Below, piece after piece: positions 17,507 to 26,502 of a stretch of 64,000 bases of DNA. A program made the translations under genes and the position numbers. Every line of letters starts with the position of its first letter. Position 1 is the first letter of the stretch. Below the pieces are notes generated by a model. The model did not search any database. It had not been told where the DNA came from and saw nothing but the letters and a program-made list of their open reading frames with translations. Location of the stretch: contig NZ_KE384026.1 of the NCBI RefSeq assembly GCF_000423485.1, forward strand, positions 171,583 through 235,582. The letters run 5' to 3'. This DNA comes from Propionimicrobium lymphophilum DSM 4903 (GTDB lineage: Bacteria > Actinomycetota > Actinomycetes > Propionibacteriales > Propionibacteriaceae).

Positions 17507-18211
17507 ATGGGTCAGTTAGGGGAAACGCGACCTGAAGTTTTGATCGTCGACGATGATGCTGCGCTTGCCGAAATGCTCGAATTAGTTTTGCGTCAGGAAG
17601 ACTTCAGCACTATTTGGTGCGCTGACGGAAGCAAGGCGGTAGCTGTTTTTAGAGAACATTCGCCGCAGATAGTTCTTCTCGACATAATGCTCCCGGGCAA
17701 GGATGGCATTGAAGTGTGTAGGGAGATCCGATCCGAAAGCGGTGTCCCTATCATCATGCTTACTGCCCGAAATGAGACCAACGACGTCGTAAGAGGCCTT
17801 AAGGCTGGGGCAGATGACTACGTTTCTAAACCTTTCAAAATTAAGGAGCTGCTAGCGAGGATTCGGGCAAGGTTGCGCGATAACTCTGACGCTTCTAGGG
17901 ACATTCTTCGAATCGGTGACCTTGAAATCAGCACTATGAGTCACACCGTTTTTAGGGGAGAAGAGCAGATTAATCTGACCCCCCTCGAATTCGACTTGCT
18001 GGTTGCTTTGGCGAGCAATCCGATGCAGGTGCTTAGTCGTCAGAAACTTCTCGAAGACGTGTGGGGCTATCGAAATGCGGCAGACACCAGGCTAGTCAAT
18101 GTGCACGTGCAGAGGCTCCGTTCAAAGATCGAGATAGATCCGGAAAATCCAGTGATCGTCGTAACCGTTCGTGGAGTTGGGTACCGGGCCGGTGAGACTT
18201 CTCAAACCTGA
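17507..18211 (+). CDS. mtrA: Two-component response regulator MtrA
   Basis: An OmpR/PhoB-type regulator of about 234 residues. The receiver domain has the acidic pair VDDDAA, the phospho-acceptor Asp in VLLDIMLPGKDG, and Thr and Lys in MLTARNE and SKPFK. The winged-helix domain ends with RLRSKIEIDPENP and VRGVGYRA, as in MtrA. In actinobacteria MtrA governs cell division, cell wall and osmotic genes. ATG 17507 is chosen; a TTG at 17459 would add 16 residues without family support. TAGGAT at 17442-17447 could be its -10 box. The sensor gene overlaps its end and lpqB follows, the standard mtrA-mtrB-lpqB order. Confidence 0.9.
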   Translation: MGQLGETRPEVLIVDDDAALAEMLELVLRQEDFSTIWCADGSKAVAVFREHSPQIVLLDIMLPGKDGIEVCREIRSESGVPIIMLTARNETNDVVRGLKAGADDYVSKPFKIKELLARIRARLRDNSDASRDILRIGDLEISTMSHTVFRGEEQINLTPLEFDLLVALASNPMQVLSRQKLLEDVWGYRNAADTRLVNVHVQRLRSKIEIDPENPVIVVTVRGVGYRAGETSQT

Positions 18212-19739
18212 TTTTTCGTTTTTCAGACTGCCTAAAACCACCCTTGGCAGGCTGTGGCAGTCCTCCTCGATGGCCCGAGTAGTCATTTCAACCGTTCTAA
18301 CGAGTGTTTTTATCAGCGTCATAGCTGGTCTACTTGTCACTGATCAGGTCACGGATGGAGTCCTTGAAGGCAAACGGCAAAACAGCCAGATAGAGGCCGC
18401 AGCGGCATTATCAAGAATGCAAAATGAAATCTTGGGAATGGATCTGGCTAGCGACTCAATATTCGAGCGCTTAAGCAGCGTCGCGCAGCAGATCGGTTCT
18501 GAACCAAGCCAGTATTCAATCGTCTTGGAAGCCGGCCTGAGCGTATATCTTTTCAGCGGGGTACTGCCCGAAAGCGTTCCGGAGGAGTTGAAAACGGAAG
18601 TCTCCAAAGGCGGCACCGGTCAGTGGATTACCTCTACGGAAATCCTTTATGACGACGATACCGGCGTCCCCGGAATTGTGATTGGTAGCAATCTTCAGTC
18701 TGCTGATGGCAAGGAATTTCCCGTTTACTTTCTTTTTCCGCTGACAAGAGAGATTCAAACATTAAGCGTTGTGAGGCAGGCATTGTACTCGGTAGGGCTG
18801 ATTCTCCTCTTCGCACTCGCAGCGACCATGTGGCTAATTTCTAAGAGCATAGCTAGCCCAGTTGTCGAGGCTAGAAATGTCGCCCAACGAATCGCTGATG
18901 GAAACCTAAACGAGCGGTTGGAGGTAAGCGGCAGCGATGAAATAGCCGATCTAGGCCGGTCGATGAACTCGATGGCTTCCACGCTTCAAAACCAGATCGC
19001 CAGATTAGAGAACCTCTCCACAATGCAGCAGCGATTCGTCTCTGACGTTAGTCACGAGCTCCGCACTCCGTTGACAACACTAAGGATGGGTGTCGACATG
19101 CTCTACGAGGGCAGGGATTCTCTAGATGCCCTCCAGCACAGAGCCGTAGAACTGTTACACAGTGAAGTAGAAAGATTCGAAAGGCTGCTTTCGGATTTAC
19201 TAGAAATTAGTCGTTTCGATGCAGGTGCAGAAGCTCTCTATCTTGAATACGTGAATTTAAGTGAACTTGTCGAGGAGGAAATATCAGGTGTCGCCTCTTT
19301 GAGTAACGAGCTGGAAACCGAAGTCGAGCTGAACAGCGAAGGAGACTGCGTCGCTCACTGCGACCCGAGGAGAATCCGTCGTATTGTTCGTAACCTTCTT
19401 ACTAACGCTCTGGAGCACGGAGAGAAGAAGCCCGTGCAAGTTGATTGTTCAGATCGGGGAGATTACGTCCGAGTCACTGTAACGGACCACGGTGTTGGGC
19501 TGGAGGCCGATCAACTAAAACAAGTTTTTAACCGTTTTTGGCGGGCTAATCCTTCAAGGGCTAGGACCGTTGGTGGAACCGGATTAGGCCTTTCCATTGC
19601 CCAAGCAGATGCTCTGCTTCACGGAGGAAGCCTTGAGGTCTGGGGCAGTCCCGGCAATGGAGCTTCATTCACGCTCATCCTGCCAAAGCAAGCTCATAAT
19701 GGCGCTGAAACGGCTGATTCCGGAGGCGCCGATGCGTAA
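18192..19739 (+). CDS. mtrB: Sensor histidine kinase MtrB
   Basis: A membrane kinase of about 515 residues with two transmembrane helices (VISTVLTSVFISVIAGLLV near 35 and VGLILLFALAATMWLI near 205) enclosing an extracellular loop, then a HAMP domain, HisKA with the phospho-His in FVSDVSHELRTPLTTL, and a HATPase domain (NLLTNALEHG, DHGVGLE, GGTGLGLSI). It phosphorylates MtrA. The GTG at 18192 overlaps the end of mtrA; a GTG at 18171 in the same frame is an alternative. The stop overlaps the lpqB start, indicating translational coupling. Confidence 0.9.
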   Translation: MRLLKPDFSFFRLPKTTLGRLWQSSSMARVVISTVLTSVFISVIAGLLVTDQVTDGVLEGKRQNSQIEAAAALSRMQNEILGMDLASDSIFERLSSVAQQIGSEPSQYSIVLEAGLSVYLFSGVLPESVPEELKTEVSKGGTGQWITSTEILYDDDTGVPGIVIGSNLQSADGKEFPVYFLFPLTREIQTLSVVRQALYSVGLILLFALAATMWLISKSIASPVVEARNVAQRIADGNLNERLEVSGSDEIADLGRSMNSMASTLQNQIARLENLSTMQQRFVSDVSHELRTPLTTLRMGVDMLYEGRDSLDALQHRAVELLHSEVERFERLLSDLLEISRFDAGAEALYLEYVNLSELVEEEISGVASLSNELETEVELNSEGDCVAHCDPRRIRRIVRNLLTNALEHGEKKPVQVDCSDRGDYVRVTVTDHGVGLEADQLKQVFNRFWRANPSRARTVGGTGLGLSIAQADALLHGGSLEVWGSPGNGASFTLILPKQAHNGAETADSGGADA

Positions 19740-21456
19740 AATAGCCGTCGTTTTAGCTTTAGTTTTTAGTTCTATTTTGGTTGGGTGCACGGCAATGCCA
19801 ACAAGTGGTCCGGTCGAATACCTGCAAGGAGTAGAACCGCATGAACAAAGACCTAAAATCAATGTTGCTCCGCTGCCACCGGAACAGGACGCTTCGGCAC
19901 AGATGATTATCGAGGGTTTTTTAGCAGCGATGGAATCCTCAGCAGATGACTACGCTGTGGCAAAGAAGTATCTGACTCCGGAAGCATCTGATCAGTGGGA
20001 TCCGGAAGCCAGCGTCCTCGTCTATTCGAAGCAGTCTACTTACGAACAAGGCCCATCGAATTCTATTTCTTTGCGGTTAGAAGAAGTCGGCAACCTAGAC
20101 GGTTCGGGTTTTTATACATCTAGGAAACCGCACGAAGTAACAATTAATCTGCGTCTGCAGCAGGTTGACGGGCAGCTCAGAATTTCCAACCCTATGCCGG
20201 GAATCGTTCTGTCTTCCCAACGGTTCGAACGATCCTTCGCGCCGGTTAAGGCATATTTTGTGGCTCTTGATGAGAGTTCCGTGGTTCCTCAGCAAGTCTT
20301 CCTGCAAGCCGCCCGCTTAAATCTTGATGAGATCGTAAAAACGGTTCTGCGTGGCCCGAATAAGTGGCTTGCACCAGTGGTGAAAAACTACGCCCAGGAT
20401 GCATCGCTTAGTTCTGAAACCTGGATAGACAATGACAAAATCGCAAGGGTTAGCCTAACAGGAGTTAGCCAGGATATTTCTCCCGATCAAGCTGAACTTC
20501 TCGCAGCTCAATTGCTGGCAGCCTTGACGAACTTTCAACGAATTCAAGGCGTAAAAATTAAAGTTGATGATTTAGATTTACGAATGTCTGGAAGCAAATC
20601 TGGAACACTGTTAGCAAAAGACTGCGGGCTGCTTAAGCCACTCACGCAAGATGCATACAAAATTGTCGGAGTAGCAACAGAGAAGCCAGTTGAGATCGAC
20701 GATGGGGGACGGGTTACCCCACTTCCACAGTTTGACGGAATTCCAGAACTTCTTGTTTCTCAGGTAGCAGCCAATGATTCCAGCATCGCTGTCACCTCAA
20801 ATTCTGACTCCCAAATCTGGCTGAGCAAAGATTCAGGGCAGGCTGAAAAAATTTTCGACGGTGAATCCATTAGCTCTTTACAGTTCACCGGAGACTATCT
20901 GTGGTGGCTAGCTGATACAGCTTCAGGAACGAGCATCTTCAGAAGGTCTGGCGACGGCACGGTTGACTCCCAAGAGATAATAGCCCTTCGCGGCAGAAAG
21001 ATTACCGCTCTATCCGTTTGCCAAGACAATGCTTATGCCGCCTTAGTCGTTAACGACGAATACGGCCAGTTATTCGGTATGGTCCGGATTAACAACGTCG
21101 ATGGCTTGAAGATCGATGGCTGGCGGGAAGTACCGCTTAACTGGAAAGACGGAAAAATTACGTCGGTTAAAGATGCAGCTTGGGCATCCGGTAACAGGAT
21201 CGTTTATCTTGGATCTTCTGCTTCTGACGGTAAAACTATTGCTTTTGCCACAGACATGGACGCAGCAATAGTTAGCTCACTTGGGCCGTATAGCGAAGTC
21301 GAGGCAGTAAAAATTATCGCTGCACCCGTGGGATCGCTCACATCTACGATGGTTCTCACCAACACCGGCAGGGTTCTAAAATTCGAGGAACAGTATCGCT
21401 GGCCCGTCTTTGCCAATGACCTATCAAACATCAGCTACGCCATAGACAAGGCATAA
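19732..21456 (+). CDS. lpqB: Lipoprotein LpqB
   Basis: A 574-residue lipoprotein. The signal peptide MRKIAVVLALVFSSILVGC ends in a lipobox with Cys at about 19, so it is anchored on the outer face of the membrane. The body contains a GerMN-type domain (AQMIIEGFLAAM, and VLRGPNKWLAPVV) and a C-terminal beta-propeller-like LpqB domain. LpqB interacts with MtrB and influences MtrA signalling in actinobacteria. ATG 19732 is chosen because it gives the signal peptide at once, has GGAGG upstream and overlaps the mtrB stop; longer in-frame starts would bury the signal peptide. Confidence 0.9.
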   Translation: MRKIAVVLALVFSSILVGCTAMPTSGPVEYLQGVEPHEQRPKINVAPLPPEQDASAQMIIEGFLAAMESSADDYAVAKKYLTPEASDQWDPEASVLVYSKQSTYEQGPSNSISLRLEEVGNLDGSGFYTSRKPHEVTINLRLQQVDGQLRISNPMPGIVLSSQRFERSFAPVKAYFVALDESSVVPQQVFLQAARLNLDEIVKTVLRGPNKWLAPVVKNYAQDASLSSETWIDNDKIARVSLTGVSQDISPDQAELLAAQLLAALTNFQRIQGVKIKVDDLDLRMSGSKSGTLLAKDCGLLKPLTQDAYKIVGVATEKPVEIDDGGRVTPLPQFDGIPELLVSQVAANDSSIAVTSNSDSQIWLSKDSGQAEKIFDGESISSLQFTGDYLWWLADTASGTSIFRRSGDGTVDSQEIIALRGRKITALSVCQDNAYAALVVNDEYGQLFGMVRINNVDGLKIDGWREVPLNWKDGKITSVKDAAWASGNRIVYLGSSASDGKTIAFATDMDAAIVSSLGPYSEVEAVKIIAAPVGSLTSTMVLTNTGRVLKFEEQYRWPVFANDLSNISYAIDKA

Positions 21457-21457
21457 A

Positions 21458-21490
21458 AAATTGGGCAACGCTCAAAGCGTTGCCCAATTT
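21458..21490. terminator. Bidirectional terminator between lpqB and mce
   Basis: A 15-bp perfect stem (21458-21472 with 21476-21490, core TTGGGCAACGCT) with a 3-nt loop, A-tract before and T-tract after. It serves two convergent genes. Confidence 0.9.
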
Positions 21491-21503
21491 TTATTTCAGA
21501 TTA

Positions 21504-21938
21504 CTAACCTGGCTGAACGATCTCGATCAGAACACCCTTGCCCGACTTCGGGTGGATGAAGTTGATCTTGGAGCCACCGGTGCCGATGCGAGGCTCATCG
21601 TAGAGCAGACGCATTTCGCGCTCGCGGAGGACCTTCGAAACAGCTTCGATGTCGTCGCAGCGCCAAGCCATGTGGTGCAGGCCGGGACGGTTTTTGGTCA
21701 GCCACTTAGCAGTGGTCGCATCTTCACGCGTCGGCGAAATGATCTGAATCTGGGTCATGTGCTCTGTGAGTTCCTTAGCGGGAGCGAGCATGATCTCAAA
21801 AACACCTTGCTCGTCGTTTACCTCGCGGTGGAGTTCGTGGAAGCCCAGAACCTCGGTGTAGTGCTTAGCCGCTTCTTCTGCGTCGGGGCAGACGTAAGCG
21901 ATGTGGTCAATGCAAGTGAACAGATCAGAGTTGTCCAT
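21504..21938 (-). CDS. mce: Methylmalonyl-CoA epimerase
   Basis: A 144-residue vicinal-oxygen-chelate-fold enzyme. IDHIAYVCPDAEEA (about 11-24) gives the first metal His, GLHHMAWRCDD (about 85-95) the next, and VLIEIVQPG at the end the Glu. The family repeat beta-alpha-beta-beta-beta is evident. It interconverts the 2R and 2S forms of methylmalonyl-CoA in the propionate/methylmalonyl pathway. No mutase gene is adjacent. GAAAGGAAT precedes the ATG. It follows pgm by 49 bp in the opposite transcriptional order, that is, downstream of pgm on the same strand. Confidence 0.9.
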   Translation of the reverse strand: MDNSDLFTCIDHIAYVCPDAEEAAKHYTEVLGFHELHREVNDEQGVFEIMLAPAKELTEHMTQIQIISPTREDATTAKWLTKNRPGLHHMAWRCDDIEAVSKVLREREMRLLYDEPRIGTGGSKINFIHPKSGKGVLIEIVQPG

Positions 21939-21987
21939 GAAGCATTCCTTTCAAAAATCGATAGCTGTCGCTTTAAAGCCTAGCTGA

Positions 21988-23622
21988 TTAGCCCTCGAGG
22001 GCCTCAGAGACTACCTCTTTAGCAGCATCTTGAATCTTACTAAGCTCGTTTTCAGAGACGTAGCTTTCGGCATAAATCTTGTATTTATTTTCGGTACCGG
22101 ACGGACGTGCGGCAAACCATCCCTCGTCAGTCGTAACCTTGATTCCGCCGATCGGTGCGTCGTTACCCGGAGCGTTCGTGTAGACGTTGGTAATTTTCTT
22201 TCCAGCCAGTTCAGTTGCTTTGATGTCCTCGGGAGACAGCGCTTTGAGTCGGGCTTTCTCCTCGCGGCTAGCGTCGCTGTCAATTCGCTGGTAGACATAT
22301 TCGCCGAATTCTTCGGCAAGTTCCGCATAACGCTGGCTTGGGGTCTTTCCTGTCACCGCCGTGATCTCACTTGCGAGGAGATCAAGGATGATTCCGTCCT
22401 TGTCGGTCGTCCAAGTGCTGCCGTTCATCTCTAGGAATGATGCACCCGCGGATTCTTCGCCTCCGAAGCCGAGCTCGCCTGAAATCAGACCTGGCACGAA
22501 CCACTTGAAACCGACGGGAACCTCTACGAGGGTTCGTCCGAGTTCCTTCGCGACGTTGTCGATCATCGAGCTGGACACCAACGTCTTACCGATCTTGGTG
22601 TCAACAGGCCATCCCGGACGGTGCCCGAACAGGTATTCGATGGCCACCGCTAGGTAGTGGTTTGGATTCATCAAACCCGCATCTGGAGTTACTATGCCGT
22701 GCCGATCGGCATCAGCGTCGTTTCCTGTAGCGATGTCATATTTGTCGCGCTGGTGAACTAGGGACGCCATCGAGTTCGGAGAGCTGCAGTCCATTCGGAT
22801 CTTGCCGTCCGTGTCCAATGTCATGAAATACCAGGTTGGGTCGATAACCCGGTTCACAACGGTAAGGTTCGGCAACAGATTCTCGGAGATGTACTCCCAG
22901 TATTGAGCGGACGCTCCGCCCATCGGGTCGGCGCCGATGCGAAGTCCGGAGGACTTGATCTTATCGATGTCGACGACCAAGGAGAGTTCCTTGCAGTACT
23001 TGCTGCGATAGTCGAAGCGGTTTACTTTGCTTGCCGCCTTTTCATAAGGAACACGCTTGACCTTTTTGAAGTCAGGCACCAGCTCGTTGGCGCGATCTGC
23101 TATCCAACTGGTCGCGTCGGTGTCTGCCGGTCCACCATTCGGCGGATTGTATTTGAAACCACCATCGCGAGGCGGGTTGTGCGAGGGTGTAACAACTATG
23201 CCGTCTGCCTGAGGACCACCTGTGTGCTCACGGTTGTAGCGAATGATCGCGCGAGAAAGCGCCGGGGTAGGCGTGTACTCGTCCTCCTTCTCAGCGAAGA
23301 CTTCGATTCCTGCAGCTACTAGAACCTCAATAGCGGTCTTCCAAGCGGGTAATGAAAGGCCGTGAGTGTCCTTGGCAATGAAGAGCGGGCCAGTGACGCC
23401 CTGCGAGGCGCGATATTCGATGATCGCAGCCGTGATTGCCGTGATATGGGCTTCGTTGAAAGCCCCGTCAAACGCCGAACCACGGTGTCCGGAAGTGCCG
23501 AAAACTACCGCCTGGTCGGGGTTAGAAACATCTGGAACTAGATCGTAATATGCAGCAAGAAGTGCATCTACATCAATTAAATCGCTTTTTTCAGCCGGTT
23601 TGCCGGCACGTGGATGAGCCAT
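21988..23622 (-). CDS. pgm: Phosphoglucomutase, alpha-D-glucose phosphate specific
   Basis: A protein of about 544 residues, the usual length. The catalytic phosphoserine loop is VTPSHNPPRDGGFKYN (about 144-159), the metal loop DADADRHG (about 302), the sugar loop GEESAGASF (about 391), and the phosphate-binding end is RPSGTENKYKIYAE. It interconverts glucose 1- and 6-phosphate, linking glycolysis to the glycogen and GlgE pathways encoded 4 kb away. ATG 23622 (MAHPRAGK) is chosen because it matches family starts and GGAGG lies upstream; the frame stays open 52 codons further without family similarity. Confidence 0.93.
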   Translation of the reverse strand: MAHPRAGKPAEKSDLIDVDALLAAYYDLVPDVSNPDQAVVFGTSGHRGSAFDGAFNEAHITAITAAIIEYRASQGVTGPLFIAKDTHGLSLPAWKTAIEVLVAAGIEVFAEKEDEYTPTPALSRAIIRYNREHTGGPQADGIVVTPSHNPPRDGGFKYNPPNGGPADTDATSWIADRANELVPDFKKVKRVPYEKAASKVNRFDYRSKYCKELSLVVDIDKIKSSGLRIGADPMGGASAQYWEYISENLLPNLTVVNRVIDPTWYFMTLDTDGKIRMDCSSPNSMASLVHQRDKYDIATGNDADADRHGIVTPDAGLMNPNHYLAVAIEYLFGHRPGWPVDTKIGKTLVSSSMIDNVAKELGRTLVEVPVGFKWFVPGLISGELGFGGEESAGASFLEMNGSTWTTDKDGIILDLLASEITAVTGKTPSQRYAELAEEFGEYVYQRIDSDASREEKARLKALSPEDIKATELAGKKITNVYTNAPGNDAPIGGIKVTTDEGWFAARPSGTENKYKIYAESYVSENELSKIQDAAKEVVSEALEG

Positions 23623-23732
23623 AACTATTATCTTGCCTCCAACTAGGAATAATTTCTCTCGGTTGCATAGTTTCGTCAGCAGGCGTTTCTCGAATAATTG
23701 GTTATCGAGAAATAGATGACAAAATAGACAAT

Positions 23733-24620
23733 ATGACCGATAAGAACTTTTCGCGGCCAGGAGCCGTTGATTTATCAAATATTGCTGGGGCCACCCCCGA
23801 AGCCGAGGGATCCAGCTATGCGATGAACGTCACAGAGGCGGAGCTTGAATGGGTGGCCGGCGAGTCAGTTCGGTACCCGGTCATAATGATCTTTCATTCT
23901 CCACGAGACACCGCGGGCTCTGGGGTAGTTAACGTTCTAACTAAGCTGGCAAATGAGGCTGCAGGTAAATGGCTTCTCGCAAAAGTAGACGTTGACAAGT
24001 ACCCGCAAATTGCCCAAGCGATGCGAATCCAAGCTGTTCCGACCGTCGTAGCGCTGCTAGGTGGTCAGGCGATGCCTCTCTTCCAGGGCACCCGGGACGA
24101 GAAGGATATAGCTGCTTTAATGAAGCAGGTCGAGCAGGCGGCAGTTGCAAGCGGAATTACGGGAAGGGCCAAGCCAGCTGCAGGACAGCAGACTGATGAT
24201 GAGCCTCAGACCGATCCTCGATTCAAAGCCGCCGATGAGGCGCTAGCGAAGGGTGATTACGAGGCAGCCCTAAAAGAATTCGACAAGCTGATCGAGGCAA
24301 ATCCAAGGGACGTCGAAGCGAAATCCGGTAAGGCCCAAACTGGCCTGCTAGCCAGAACTGCCGATGTGGACCCGGAGTGTATCGAGAAGGCTGATGCTAA
24401 CCCCCAGGATATTGGTTTGGCCTTCGTCGCTGCCGATGTCGAATTGGCAACGGGGCAGGCCGGCAAAGCTTTCGATCGCCTGCTTGGCCTGATCAAAACC
24501 AATTATGGCGATGATCGGGAGAAGATCCGTGTTCGGTTGCTCGAGTTGTTTGAGACTTTGCCGCCAAATAACGAGGATCTTAAGAAGGCCCGTCGAGAGT
24601 TGAGCTTGGCTCTCTTCTAG
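23733..24620 (+). CDS. YbbN/CnoX-like thioredoxin-fold tetratricopeptide protein
   Basis: A 295-residue protein with an N-terminal thioredoxin-like fold (about 35-140; KVDVDKYPQIAQAMRIQAVPTVVA and the cis-Pro are clear) and C-terminal TPR-like helices (about 150-290, for example ALAKGDYEAALKEFDKLIEANP). The redox CxxC site is absent: the position reads SPRDTAGS, so it is not a disulfide reductase. This matches actinobacterial co-chaperonin-like YbbN proteins. It is divergent from pgm, has no evident Shine-Dalgarno sequence, and its end overlaps the convergent YciI gene by 4 bp. Confidence 0.8.
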   Translation: MTDKNFSRPGAVDLSNIAGATPEAEGSSYAMNVTEAELEWVAGESVRYPVIMIFHSPRDTAGSGVVNVLTKLANEAAGKWLLAKVDVDKYPQIAQAMRIQAVPTVVALLGGQAMPLFQGTRDEKDIAALMKQVEQAAVASGITGRAKPAAGQQTDDEPQTDPRFKAADEALAKGDYEAALKEFDKLIEANPRDVEAKSGKAQTGLLARTADVDPECIEKADANPQDIGLAFVAADVELATGQAGKAFDRLLGLIKTNYGDDREKIRVRLLELFETLPPNNEDLKKARRELSLALF

Positions 24621-24910
24621 CTTTCGACGTCAAAGTCTCGGGTAACAGGATTCCACTCTGTGATCGAGTAGTAATCCATGACGCCTTCTGTCTGCATGGG
24701 ATCTTTCCCGATCATTTCCTCGCAATCCTTTTCATCGGAAGCTTTGAAGATAAGCAGGGCGCTGGCAGCCGCGTCGATAAGCGGGCCACCGCCTAGCAGC
24801 TTTCCCTGATCTCTTAGGCTCGCAAGGTATTTCCTGTGAGCGGGACGCGTCGCGGCCACGTCTGCATCGCTGCGGTAGGTGTACTCAACTGCGTAATATT
24901 TCATGCACAT
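24617..24910 (-). CDS. YciI-like protein
   Basis: A 97-residue dimeric alpha-beta protein of the YCII family: MKYYAVEYTYRSD at the start, RPAHRKYLASLRDQGKLLGG with the conserved His and the GKLLxxGP turn, and DPMQTEGVMDYYSITEW. Function in this family is unclear; some members are dehalogenase- or muconolactone-isomerase-like. ATG 24910 is chosen because GAGGG lies 8 nt upstream; ATG 24904 would also begin at MKYY. Confidence 0.8.
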   Translation of the reverse strand: MCMKYYAVEYTYRSDADVAATRPAHRKYLASLRDQGKLLGGGPLIDAAASALLIFKASDEKDCEEMIGKDPMQTEGVMDYYSITEWNPVTRDFDVES

Positions 24911-24947
24911 AAAAATACCCTCTACCTGACGGTATAGACACATAAAA

Positions 24948-24979
24948 AAGGAGAGCACCCCTTCTGGGACGCTCTCCTT
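24948..24979 (-). terminator. Terminator of the brnQ-type gene
   Basis: AAGGAGAGC (24948-24956) pairs with GCTCTCCTT (24971-24979). On the minus strand the stem is followed by TTTTTT, right after the stop of the carrier gene. Confidence 0.85.
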
Positions 24980-25000
24980 AACGATTAGTTTCTCGAATTA

Positions 25001-26347
25001 TTAGTTAGAACTTAGTTCAGCCTCCGGAGTATTAGCTCTTGTGAGACGTCCTTGAACTGCATCGATGATCAATCCGATGATCAATGCGACGAGCGTGAAG
25101 GGAGCCCATTCCATGTTTTGTGGTCCGCCCGGAAGCGAATTGAGGAAATGACCGAGTCCCTCGAAAACAGGGAGATTCGTACTCCACAAGGCATCAAAGA
25201 AAGCGATGAACGCAGCGGTCCAAGCCGACAAGCGGTAGGTCCAGTGGAACGACCCTGGAATTAACCAGTCGATCACAGCAAGGACGATCAAGCAGATGGC
25301 TGCCGGATAAATGAACTGGTTTAACGGCGCCACGATTTTCAGAATCATGGTTAAGCCCAGGTTGGAGAGCACAAGGGCAATTGCGATGTGGATGATGAGC
25401 ATCGTTTTCCTTGGAACCTTCGGGTACATCGTCTTGAAGTAGGAGGTGGAAGCTCCGATTAGGCCCACTGCCGTTGTAAGGCAAGCAAAGAACGCGATGA
25501 GGCCGAAGATTATCTGGCCACTGCGTCCAAACATCAGCGAAGCCGCATAGGCCAATCCGGATGCACCATTGTCGAACTCTTTGCCGGTAATCCTAGTGCC
25601 GATTGCGGTCAGGCCTAGGTAAACGAGAGCCAGGCAAACACCTGCGATGATGCCCGATAGGGCAGTAGCGCGGAACAGCTTCTTTTTAGTGTCGAATCCG
25701 TTACGGCGAAGCGAAGTGATAATCACGATTCCGAACACGAGAGCGGCAAGCGCGTCCATCGTGAAATATCCTTGCAGCAAGCCAGTCAGCATTGGCGAAT
25801 CGACGTAGGTTGGGTCCGGTTCGAGAGGTGCCGAAGCGAGTCTGAGAACGCAATTGATGATCAGGATTATGAGGAAGACAAGCAAGATGGGTGTCAACCA
25901 AGCTCCGATGTTTTCAACTACTCGATTTTCGTTAAACGTGAGCCAGAAGCAAAGACCAAAGAAAATTACACTGTAGATGAGGAGGCCAAGCTGCTGGTGA
26001 TCGCCTATCAGTGGTGCGATCCCGATCTCGAAGCTAACCGCAGCCACACGCGGAACCGCATATAAGACGCCTGTCGAAAGAAAAATCGCGATCAACAAAA
26101 CTTTGCCCGGAATCCGACCAATACGATCGGCGATGCCCCCGACTTTGTCTGGCTCCCTAGCCGAGCCAATAATACCGAAGACAGGAAGTAGCACACCTGT
26201 CAGTAGAAAACCGACGATGGCTGGCAATACGTTCGTGCCTGATTGGTAGCCAATCATTACCGGGAAAATTAAATTGCCTGCTCCGAAAAACATGGCGAAT
26301 AACGCAAGGCCTGTGACGGCGATTACGTAAGGTTTTGAATTTCGCAT
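25001..26347 (-). CDS. brnQ: Branched-chain amino acid carrier BrnQ (LIVCS family)
   Basis: A 448-residue membrane protein with about 12 helices. The N-terminal block ALFAMFFGAGNLIFPVMIG is the family hallmark, and NENRVVENIGAWLTPILL follows in the middle. BrnQ carriers import Leu, Ile and Val with sodium or protons. ATG with AGGAAG upstream. It is monocistronic, with its own terminator downstream and a hairpin plus T-run in its leader (26401-26424) that may be a second glgB terminator or an attenuator. Confidence 0.92.
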   Translation of the reverse strand: MRNSKPYVIAVTGLALFAMFFGAGNLIFPVMIGYQSGTNVLPAIVGFLLTGVLLPVFGIIGSAREPDKVGGIADRIGRIPGKVLLIAIFLSTGVLYAVPRVAAVSFEIGIAPLIGDHQQLGLLIYSVIFFGLCFWLTFNENRVVENIGAWLTPILLVFLIILIINCVLRLASAPLEPDPTYVDSPMLTGLLQGYFTMDALAALVFGIVIITSLRRNGFDTKKKLFRATALSGIIAGVCLALVYLGLTAIGTRITGKEFDNGASGLAYAASLMFGRSGQIIFGLIAFFACLTTAVGLIGASTSYFKTMYPKVPRKTMLIIHIAIALVLSNLGLTMILKIVAPLNQFIYPAAICLIVLAVIDWLIPGSFHWTYRLSAWTAAFIAFFDALWSTNLPVFEGLGHFLNSLPGGPQNMEWAPFTLVALIIGLIIDAVQGRLTRANTPEAELSSN

Positions 26348-26400
26348 TAAAACTTCCTCATCAGATAGCCCTATTGGCCGTATCTCATGGGTTCTATCAG

Positions 26401-26424
26401 AAAAAAGTCCTTCAGAATCGAAGG
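26401..26424 (-). terminator. Hairpin with T6 tract in front of brnQ (attenuator or second terminator)
   Basis: On the minus strand CCTTC-gattct-GAAGG is followed two bases later by TTTTTT, and GGGTT/AACCC segments outside it (about 26432-26428 and 26394-26390) could pair around it. It lies between the glgB terminator and brnQ, 54 bp before the brnQ ATG. Confidence 0.5.
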
Positions 26425-26457
26425 TTCTAACCCTGAGACGACATATAAAACAGCAAA

Positions 26458-26494
26458 GTTAAAGCGGCCCGCTTGTTCGGCAGGCCGCTTTAAC
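26458..26494 (-). terminator. Terminator after glgB
   Basis: GTTAAAGCGGCC/GGCCGCTTTAAC, a 12-bp stem plus two more pairs after one mismatch, directly after the glgB stop and followed on the minus strand by a T-rich run. Confidence 0.85.
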
Positions 26495-26502
26495 TAAACG
26501 AA

